Below, in pieces: positions 41,639-48,766 of a DNA stretch of 64,000 nucleotides; the stretch's first letter is position 1, and every line of letters begins with the position of its first letter. The DNA is taken from NCBI RefSeq assembly GCF_033446605.1, contig NZ_JAWQUO010000002.1, positions 137,951 through 201,950 on the forward strand, in the 5' to 3' direction. This DNA comes from Iodobacter sp025352645. Lineage in GTDB: Bacteria; Pseudomonadota; Gammaproteobacteria; Burkholderiales; Chitinibacteraceae. A program made the translations under genes and the position numbers. The notes below the pieces were generated by a model that was not told the DNA's origin, did not search any database, and saw only the letters and a list, made by a program, of their open reading frames with translations.

Positions 41639-43993
41639 CTACTTGATGCACACGGCGCGAATCTGCGCCATATCGGTCAGGCCTTGCAGCACTTTTTCAA
41701 TGCCATCTTGTTTAAGAGTACGCATACCTTCCTCTAAAGCGGTAGCCAGTAGCTCGGCGACTCGAGCGTGTTCTTGGATCTGTTTTTTTACGGTGTCTGT
41801 GCCAACTAATAGCTCGTGCAAGCCAAGCCGTCCTTTGTAGCCAGTGTTATTACATGCATCGCAGCCTTTGGGCCGATATAGGGTGAATTGGCCTAGTTTT
41901 TTAGCATCTTCTTTATTAGAAAACTGTGTTACCCAATCTTTATATACGGTCTCTAAGGCGAGTTCGGGGTCATTCTGCCAGTCGGTCGTTTGCTGTAGTT
42001 CTGCGCTGTATTCATGCAGCATGGACTTGATTTCTGCAGGCTCTGCGATATAGGCTTCTTTGCATTTACAGAGTCTTTTTGCCAAGCGTTGCGCCAAAAT
42101 ACCCAGCAGTGCGTCGGCAAAATTGAAGGGATCCATTCCCATATCTAGTAGGCGAATAATTGATTCTGGGGCGCTATTGGTGTGCAGGGTGGCAAGCACC
42201 AAATGCCCAGTCAGCGAGGCTTCAATCCCCGTACTGGTGGTTTCTTTATCGCGCATTTCCCCCACCATAATGATGTCGGGGTCGGCGCGTAAAAAGGCTT
42301 TCATAATGGTGGCAAAAGTGAGCCCCGCCTTATTATTCACCTGCACTTGCCGCAGGCCTTTTTGGGTGATTTCAACGGGGTCTTCTACGGTCCAGATCTT
42401 CGTGTCTGGCGTGTTTAGGTGTTTCAAGATTGAGTGTAGGGTGGTGGTTTTACCCGAGCCAGTTGGCCCACAGACAAAAAACAAGCCATAGGGCTTGGCA
42501 ATCACGGATTTTAAATTGCTGATGGTGCGGGTAGAAAGCGCCAGCTTATCTAGCGGCAGTGGCTCGCCCGAGGCCAAAATCCGCATCACCACATCTTCAA
42601 CGCCGCCTTGGGTAGGGATGGTGGCCACCCGCAGCTCGATATCGTAGCCAGGCACATATTTTTTAAACTTGATCTTGCCATCCTGCGGCTTACGTTTTTC
42701 TGAGATATCCAGATCGCACATGATTTTGATGCGGGTGACTAAGGGGTTGCGGTAGGAGGCAGGCACTTCTTTGTAAGCCACTAAAGAGCCATCACGGCGA
42801 AAGCGAATTCGGGTTTTTTCGTGGCCGGGAGCTGGCTCAATATGGATGTCGGATACGCCGGTTTTATAGGCTTCAATAATAATTTGATTCACCAGCTTAA
42901 CCAGCTCATTGTCTTGCGCCGCTGAGATTTCTTCGGGCGACACGGGCTCGGCGTCTTCTTCATCCCCCATCGTGGAGAGCAATGCGTCGATATTGTTATC
43001 ACTGCTTTGCTCGCCAAAAAATAGATCCAGTGTTTGTTGGAATTCTGATTTGGTAGTGACGCGGTAAATAGCTTTTTTATTGGGGAAAACATGGGCTACG
43101 GTATGGCTGGCACGGATGCGCTCTGGGTCGGTGGTCAGAATAATAATGCCTTCTTTTTCTTCATCGACCGGCAGCCATTCATTTTCAGCGGCGTATTCCC
43201 GTTTGATATGCTTCAGTAAGTCTTGGGGCTTAATTCTATCTGGCTTATAGGTTTCATAAGCTACCCCAAAGTAGCCAGCGAGTGATTGCCCGAGAGCAGC
43301 AAGGGGTACTTGGTATTTTTCGCTGAGTAGTGCTTCTAAATCGAGTTTATCCCGATGGCTTTCCCGCAGTGCCACTTGTAGCGCGGCTTGGGTGATGACA
43401 TTGGCGGCCACTAAACCACCGTATTTATGCTGTGGTGAAAAAGGGAAAGGTTGCTGCTGTCTTTGTTGCAAAGCAATGGCCAGCGTTTTAGCCAGTAGCC
43501 GAATCCCTTCTTCGGTTTGTATTTCAAAGGGATGTTGTTGCTTATTATTGATCAGCTGCACCACCCCAATCAGGGTGCCATCCAGCTCGGCCAAGAGGGG
43601 GGCAGCCAGCATTTCTCTAGCGTGAAAGCCGGTTTGCTTATCCACGGCTTGTAAAAATTGTAGGGTGGGGCTGTAGCTGGCTAACTCTTCTGAATTATAA
43701 ACATCACTAATATTAACCAGCTGTTTATGATTGGCAACAAAGCCCGCCACGCTGCGGTCATTCACCGGAATTCGCAGTTCTTTAAAGCCTTCTAAGCCTG
43801 TTTTAACCCTTGACGTCATTTCATTGCCGGTATCGTTGGCCACATAAATAGTGAGCCGTTCTGCGCCAAATACCGTACACACTTCCGCGCTGATTTCGAG
43901 CAAAATTTCATCGATATGCCGCGTCGCATGAATGCGATTGGTCAGCCCTTGTAGTTCATGCATAAAGCGCAAGGCATTGTCTTTTTGACTCAT
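41639..43993 (-). CDS. GAF-linked GspE/PilB-type secretion ATPase (orphan)
   Basis: A 784-aa protein. It has an N-terminal GAF domain (~15-180), a GspE N-terminal/MshEN-like region (~200-330, e.g. LEALLSEKYQVPLAALGQS) and a T2SS/T4P hexameric ATPase core (~370-770). The core shows Walker A GPTGSGKTTTLHSI (~495), Asp-box, Walker B DIIMVGEMRDKETT, His-box HLVLATLHTNSAPE and the tetracysteine zinc knuckle (CKC and CDACNNTGYKGR). The catalytic parts look intact. MshEN-type N-domains can bind c-di-GMP. No other type II secretion or type IV pilus gene is in the window. It sits between a cAMP phosphodiesterase and an HD-GYP gene. Confidence 0.93.
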   Translation of the reverse strand: MSQKDNALRFMHELQGLTNRIHATRHIDEILLEISAEVCTVFGAERLTIYVANDTGNEMTSRVKTGLEGFKELRIPVNDRSVAGFVANHKQLVNISDVYNSEELASYSPTLQFLQAVDKQTGFHAREMLAAPLLAELDGTLIGVVQLINNKQQHPFEIQTEEGIRLLAKTLAIALQQRQQQPFPFSPQHKYGGLVAANVITQAALQVALRESHRDKLDLEALLSEKYQVPLAALGQSLAGYFGVAYETYKPDRIKPQDLLKHIKREYAAENEWLPVDEEKEGIIILTTDPERIRASHTVAHVFPNKKAIYRVTTKSEFQQTLDLFFGEQSSDNNIDALLSTMGDEEDAEPVSPEEISAAQDNELVKLVNQIIIEAYKTGVSDIHIEPAPGHEKTRIRFRRDGSLVAYKEVPASYRNPLVTRIKIMCDLDISEKRKPQDGKIKFKKYVPGYDIELRVATIPTQGGVEDVVMRILASGEPLPLDKLALSTRTISNLKSVIAKPYGLFFVCGPTGSGKTTTLHSILKHLNTPDTKIWTVEDPVEITQKGLRQVQVNNKAGLTFATIMKAFLRADPDIIMVGEMRDKETTSTGIEASLTGHLVLATLHTNSAPESIIRLLDMGMDPFNFADALLGILAQRLAKRLCKCKEAYIAEPAEIKSMLHEYSAELQQTTDWQNDPELALETVYKDWVTQFSNKEDAKKLGQFTLYRPKGCDACNNTGYKGRLGLHELLVGTDTVKKQIQEHARVAELLATALEEGMRTLKQDGIEKVLQGLTDMAQIRAVCIK

Positions 43994-44000
43994 GATTTAC

Positions 44001-44765
44001 TCAGAAGGTGATGATTTGGCTCTGCTCTAATCGGCTAATGGTGAAGTGCAAATTATCTCGTAAGATTTCTTGCATGGTGAGTTCGGAGTCTGCGGGTTTT
44101 AAGTGAGTGACCAGTACTTGGGTGGGGCGGCTTAAAAATTTGAGCTGCTCTAGTAGGGTGAGCGGGCAAAAATGTTTGGCGGCATTGGCCAGCTCATATT
44201 CGCGATTACTAAATGCGGTTTCAATAATTAAATGGCTGAGATTTTCGGTGGCATTGACGATGTCCCAAAACGCGGGGCTACAGACGGAGTCTCCACTAAA
44301 AATCACCGAGTTTTTACCGCTATCTAGCTGATACCCCACAGCAGGTACGGTGTGCACGGCGGGGATGGCGGTTATGGTGCATTGATCGATGCTGCAGGAC
44401 TGGCCAAGATCCAGTATGGAGTAGCGCATAAAGGGCGTTTTGGCGTCTGGAATCTTGTTAAAGTCTGGCCAGACTGCCCAGTTGAAGATATGTTTTTTTA
44501 AGACATTGAGGGTGATTTCAGTGGCATATACCGTGAGCGGGGCGCTACGGCTGCCCATAATGGTATCGACCAACATGGGTAGGCAGGCAATATGATCGAG
44601 ATGGCTATGGGTGATAAAGACATGCTCAATGCGGGTGAGGGCGGTAAAGCTTAAATCGCCCACGCCAGTACCGGCATCAATTAAAATTGAATCGTTGATT
44701 AGAAAAGACGTGGTGCGGTTTGCTCCGCCTATGCCGCCACTACAGCCCAGTATTCGTAATTGCAT
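44001..44765 (-). CDS. Class II 3',5'-cyclic nucleotide phosphodiesterase (metallo-beta-lactamase fold)
   Basis: A 254-aa MBL-fold hydrolase. Metal-binding motif THSHLDHIACLPMLVD (~53-68), HTVPAVGYQLD (~137), the SGDS strand (FSGDSVCSPAFWD) and a C-terminal VTHLKPA. The N-terminal LRILGCSGGIGGANRTTSFL and THSHLDHI region resemble yeast PDE1/CpdP-type class II cAMP phosphodiesterases more than ribonuclease Z. Its position directly after an adenylate cyclase gene (15 bp gap) supports a cAMP-degrading role. A different phosphodiester substrate cannot be excluded. Confidence 0.85.
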   Translation of the reverse strand: MQLRILGCSGGIGGANRTTSFLINDSILIDAGTGVGDLSFTALTRIEHVFITHSHLDHIACLPMLVDTIMGSRSAPLTVYATEITLNVLKKHIFNWAVWPDFNKIPDAKTPFMRYSILDLGQSCSIDQCTITAIPAVHTVPAVGYQLDSGKNSVIFSGDSVCSPAFWDIVNATENLSHLIIETAFSNREYELANAAKHFCPLTLLEQLKFLSRPTQVLVTHLKPADSELTMQEILRDNLHFTISRLEQSQIITF

Positions 44766-44780
44766 AAGCAGCCTTTGGTG

Positions 44781-46991
44781 CTATTTGCTATCAAAGTTAT
44801 GAATACCATCCCAGTCTGCTGGAGGTGGATTTTGCCTAAAGCTTTGAATTCTTTGTAAATATAGTGCGTAAATTTTGCAATCGGCGTTTAGTTTTTGCAG
44901 ATTAAGCAATTGCATCTCGGCTAAATCCCATTCTTGCTTGCGGTAGAGTTTGAGGCATTCATGAAACAGCGCTAAGAGGCTGGCGTTATTGGCAGCTAAG
45001 GCTTGCGGTTCGTATAAAGTAACCGCATCATTTTTGCCTACCACGCGCACACGATCAATTTCTCGGTAGACAAGATCAGGGGCCGCGGCGCGGGTGTATT
45101 CACTGACTAAAATACTCACGCCGTAGTACTTGGTAAGGCTTTCAACTCTGGATGCCAAATTAACGGCATCGCCCATGACGGTGTAATTCATTCGAAATTG
45201 CGAGCCCATATCGCCTACCGTGACATTGCCGGTATTCACGCCAACTCCAACAGAAATCTCAGGCCAGTTGCGTGCGGCAAGCTTGGGGTTGAGTTTATCG
45301 ATGGCTACTTGAATCTCTAGCGCTGCTAAAACGGCGTTTTGGGCATGATCGGGATCAAACACGGGCGCGCCCCAGAATGCCATAACGCAATCGCCAATGT
45401 ATTTATCGATGGTGCCTAAGTGCTGATGGCGAATCACTGTTGAGATTTCAGTTAAAAACTCATTCATAAATCGGCTTAGCTCATCTGCGGGCATACCTTC
45501 AGAGATTTGGGTAAAGCTTCTTACATCGGTAAACAGTACGGAGAGTGGTTTGCTTTGGCCTACCATAGTGTATTTTTCTGGATCTTCGCTCATGCGCTCA
45601 ACTAATTCTGGCACAACGTATTGGCCAAATAACTGGGTGAGTTGACGTTTACGGCGGCTTTCAAAGAAATAGCCATAGGCCATATTGAGGGTATAGAGCC
45701 CAATGATCAGCATTAGCGAGGCGGCTAAGGGCATATCTAGATTGGCATAGCGCCACAGGGCTACATTGCCAGCAAAAAGCAGCAGCAATAAAATCAGGCA
45801 AGTGATACTGGCAATTAATGGCGAAAATCGAATCAAAAGCCAAACCAATAGCGGGCCTAAAATCATTAATAGTAAAAACTCTGCACCCAATAAATAGCCA
45901 GGGTGCTGTGGCAGGGTTTCATCCAAAATAGCGGCAATTAAATTTGCATGCACTTCTACCCCTGCGTAGGCTTCACCTACTGGGGTAACGCGTAAGTCTT
46001 TTAGGCCAGGAGCGGTGGTGCCTAGTAAAACGATACGATCTTTCAGTGCCGCTTGGCTTACTGTTCCAGAAATAACATCGGTGGCTGATACATAAGGGAA
46101 GCTGCCTTCTGGCCCCTTGTAAGGGATTAACGCCCAGCCACTTTCATTGACGGGTAAGTTTCGATGGCCAAGGCGAAAGGCTTCTAGCGCAAAAGTGCCA
46201 TCGGCACTTTCTTCAATAATGGGGTTAAAGCTTTCTTGCCCCAGTGCGATGCGCGTTAATGCCAGCCCCAGTGCTGGATAATATTGATCGCCAATTCTAG
46301 CTACCAACGGCACACGTCTTGCTACACCATCTTTATCTACAACCGGCACAAAGTGCCCACCGTGGCCAGCCGCATTTTGTAAGCTGGGTAGATTACCGCC
46401 GTAGGTTTTGCCACCCCAAATATGTTTGGCCACAGCGGCTAGATCGCTCTTGCCAAGGATAGGTGGGGGCAGGGCGCCACTCGAAATCGCTTTGGCTTCA
46501 TTGCTAAAATAAAAACCAGTAACAATTGGGCGATTACTTAGCGCTTTGGCAAAGCGTGCATCGGTGTCTAGCTCGGGGCTCATCCGAGCTAGCTCGGTTT
46601 GAAAAGCAGGGTTGTTGCGCAGCTCATTTTGGGCTAAGCGGTGCAATACCGGCAGGCCGGAGCTTTCGTCTGGCTCGGCAAATACCACATCAAAGCCCAG
46701 CGCCTTAATATGGTAATGATCAAACAGCTGATCCACTAATTTGGCTAAATGATCACGCCGCCAAGGCCAGCGGCCAAGCTCAGCTAGGCTTTTTTCATCG
46801 ATATCTACAATGGCAATGCGCTGGTCTACGCCGCCTGGCATGCTTAGGCGTAAGCGTACATCATAAAGATAAACATCGATCTGGCTGAGGGTGGGGAAGC
46901 GTGGAGCGCCCAGCACATGCATAAAGGCCAGCAGCAGCAGCAGGCTACCGAGTAAAACTTGTGGCAGATATTTGCGTATGCTGGCTTTCAT
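44781..46991 (-). CDS. CHASE2-class III adenylate cyclase
   Basis: A 736-aa membrane protein. TM1 (~10-30) is followed by an extracytoplasmic CHASE2 domain (~35-345; DVRLRLSMPGG, IVDIDEKSLAELGRWPWRRD), three TM helices (~350-430) and a class III cyclase domain (~460-640). The cyclase has both metal aspartates (LFTDVRSFTQISEG and GDCVMAFWGAP), the substrate lysine in GTIDKYIGD, and TVMGDAVNLASRVE with the transition-state Asn/Arg. It should be an active homodimeric adenylate cyclase controlled by an envelope signal. A helical tail (~665-736) follows. The start lies 2 bp after the FHA gene stop. Confidence 0.95.
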   Translation of the reverse strand: MKASIRKYLPQVLLGSLLLLLAFMHVLGAPRFPTLSQIDVYLYDVRLRLSMPGGVDQRIAIVDIDEKSLAELGRWPWRRDHLAKLVDQLFDHYHIKALGFDVVFAEPDESSGLPVLHRLAQNELRNNPAFQTELARMSPELDTDARFAKALSNRPIVTGFYFSNEAKAISSGALPPPILGKSDLAAVAKHIWGGKTYGGNLPSLQNAAGHGGHFVPVVDKDGVARRVPLVARIGDQYYPALGLALTRIALGQESFNPIIEESADGTFALEAFRLGHRNLPVNESGWALIPYKGPEGSFPYVSATDVISGTVSQAALKDRIVLLGTTAPGLKDLRVTPVGEAYAGVEVHANLIAAILDETLPQHPGYLLGAEFLLLMILGPLLVWLLIRFSPLIASITCLILLLLLFAGNVALWRYANLDMPLAASLMLIIGLYTLNMAYGYFFESRRKRQLTQLFGQYVVPELVERMSEDPEKYTMVGQSKPLSVLFTDVRSFTQISEGMPADELSRFMNEFLTEISTVIRHQHLGTIDKYIGDCVMAFWGAPVFDPDHAQNAVLAALEIQVAIDKLNPKLAARNWPEISVGVGVNTGNVTVGDMGSQFRMNYTVMGDAVNLASRVESLTKYYGVSILVSEYTRAAAPDLVYREIDRVRVVGKNDAVTLYEPQALAANNASLLALFHECLKLYRKQEWDLAEMQLLNLQKLNADCKIYALYLQRIQSFRQNPPPADWDGIHNFDSK

Positions 46992-46993
46992 GA

Positions 46994-47677
46994 TTAGCTG
47001 CGGTAGAAGAACATCATTTTAATGCCAAGCAGTTCAATGGTGTCTTCCTCCTGCAATGGATGTGCTTGGATGCCAATCTCTTTTTGATTCACGCTGGGGT
47101 GATGCTCGCCTTCTACGTGGGTTAAAAAATAGCCTTGCGGACGCTTGGTAATCACCGCAACTTGCACACCGGTTTTACCGAGTGTGGTGAGGTTTTTGCT
47201 GAGCTCAAGCTCTTTGCCTGTATTGCCGCCGCTCAACACTTTGATCACGCCCAAGCGTGGTGTGAAATTGGGTGCTTCGGCTTGAGGCTCTATGGTTGAT
47301 TTGGGGGGCGCTGCTGCTGGTTTGGGGGTGCTGGCAATGGGCGGACGCCCTAGCATCATGGTTTTTTCAAAATCGGTATTTTCAGTTGGTTTTTCACTGA
47401 AATAATGCAAAATATGTTTGCCAATCAAAACTTCATCACCTTCTTTTAAATGTTGTTTGTGTACATCCTGATTGTTTACTTTAGTGCCATTGGTGCTGTT
47501 TAGGTCTTCAATAAAGGCCTCGCTACCCCGCATTGTGATGATTGCATGCTCACCGGATACCGCAAGGTTATCGATTTGTATATCATTATTTGGGCGACGG
47601 CCAATCGTAAAGATTTCACGATTAAGTTTAATTTCTTTAATTAAATTTCCATCAAGGCTAAGTGTTATTTTTGCCAT
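46994..47677 (-). CDS. Two-FHA-domain phosphothreonine-binding protein
   Basis: A 227-aa soluble protein. The N-terminal FHA domain (~1-95) has all key elements: FTIGRRPNNDIQI, VSGEHAIIT and LNSTNGTKVNNQ. A Pro/Ala linker contains FEKTMMLGRP (~104-113), the type of TMML site often phosphorylated by bacterial Ser/Thr kinases. A second, degenerate FHA-like domain follows (~140-227), lacking the SxxH serine. It should bind phosphothreonine made by the cluster kinase. It is placed between the PP2C phosphatase and cyclase genes. Confidence 0.93.
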   Translation of the reverse strand: MAKITLSLDGNLIKEIKLNREIFTIGRRPNNDIQIDNLAVSGEHAIITMRGSEAFIEDLNSTNGTKVNNQDVHKQHLKEGDEVLIGKHILHYFSEKPTENTDFEKTMMLGRPPIASTPKPAAAPPKSTIEPQAEAPNFTPRLGVIKVLSGGNTGKELELSKNLTTLGKTGVQVAVITKRPQGYFLTHVEGEHHPSVNQKEIGIQAHPLQEEDTIELLGIKMMFFYRS

Positions 47678-47846
47678 TGTTCTATCTCTTTTATATTTGA
47701 ACCTGTACTGCCTAGCTTAGACGAATGTTTTTTTGCATCGTTGTGTCGCCTCAAAGTACTCGATGTATTATTGCTGCACCTTGCTGGAAATTTTTTGCTT
47801 CTCTATTGATACAAGAGAGAACCGCATAAAAATAATCAGATCCATG

Positions 47847-48677
47847 CTAAGTAAACCATGCGCTCATTTTTGACCAAAGGCCGCTGCTAGCAGGAAAGTC
47901 TGCTTTAATCTTGACTAAGATAGCGGAAATATTGTCTCTACCCCCCATGTCATTGGCAAGTTGAACTAATTGTGTCGCGTTAAGCGCTAAATTATTATTA
48001 AACGCAATGATGGTATCGGCAATATCGGTTTCATCGGCCATATCGCTAAGGCCATCAGAGCAAAATAAATAAATATCTCCTGGTAGTACGGGGTATTCGT
48101 GTAGCTCAGCTTGTACACCACTATCAATGCCTACGGCGCGCGTGACTAAATTTTTATGCTCCGAATGTTTCGCTTCGTCTTGCGTAATCAGCCCACTATC
48201 AATTTGCTCTTGTAGATAGGAGTGATCACGAGTGAGTTGTAAAAACTCATCTGCGCGCAGACGATAAACCCTTGAGTCACCGACATGCGCCACCGCAACT
48301 CTAGAGTCATAAAATAAAGCACAAATGAGCGTGGTACCCATGCCTGCGCATTGTGGCTGACTTTGGGCGGTGCCATAAATAGATTGATTGGCGTAGTGCA
48401 CAGCGGCCATCAGTACATCGTGGGCAGCAGGCCAGAGGCTATCTGGCCTTTGTAAATGTAAGGGGGCATTGGATTGCATGGCGTCGTGTACAACATGACA
48501 GACCATTTCTACGGCAATGCCGCTGGCCACTTCTCCTGCGTTATAGCCGCCCATGCCATCGGCCAGCACCACTAAGCCTTTTTCGGCATCGAAATGGATG
48601 GTGTCTTCGTTATGGTCACGAATCAGGCCGGCATCGGTTAATCCTGCCATTTCTAATGCTTGTGAGAGATTAGGCAT
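47847..48677 (-). CDS. PP2C-family Ser/Thr protein phosphatase
   Basis: A 276-aa Stp1/PrpC-like phosphatase. Metal-binding motifs are present in order: LIRDHNEDTIHF (~18-29), VVLADGMGGYNAGEVASGI (~35-53), HVGDSRVYRLR (~136), LFCSDGLSDM (~207) and GGRDNISAILVK (~245). No membrane segment. It presumably reverses phosphorylation by the adjacent kinase. The gap to the FHA gene is 169 bp, so an internal promoter is possible. Confidence 0.96.
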   Translation of the reverse strand: MPNLSQALEMAGLTDAGLIRDHNEDTIHFDAEKGLVVLADGMGGYNAGEVASGIAVEMVCHVVHDAMQSNAPLHLQRPDSLWPAAHDVLMAAVHYANQSIYGTAQSQPQCAGMGTTLICALFYDSRVAVAHVGDSRVYRLRADEFLQLTRDHSYLQEQIDSGLITQDEAKHSEHKNLVTRAVGIDSGVQAELHEYPVLPGDIYLFCSDGLSDMADETDIADTIIAFNNNLALNATQLVQLANDMGGRDNISAILVKIKADFPASSGLWSKMSAWFT

Positions 48678-48766
48678 GCGCTTCTCTGGTCTGTGCAGCT
48701 GTATTTAACTGAGCCCTTGCTGCGGCATAGCTACTGTTATGGTTATGGGCTATTGCTCTGGAAATA

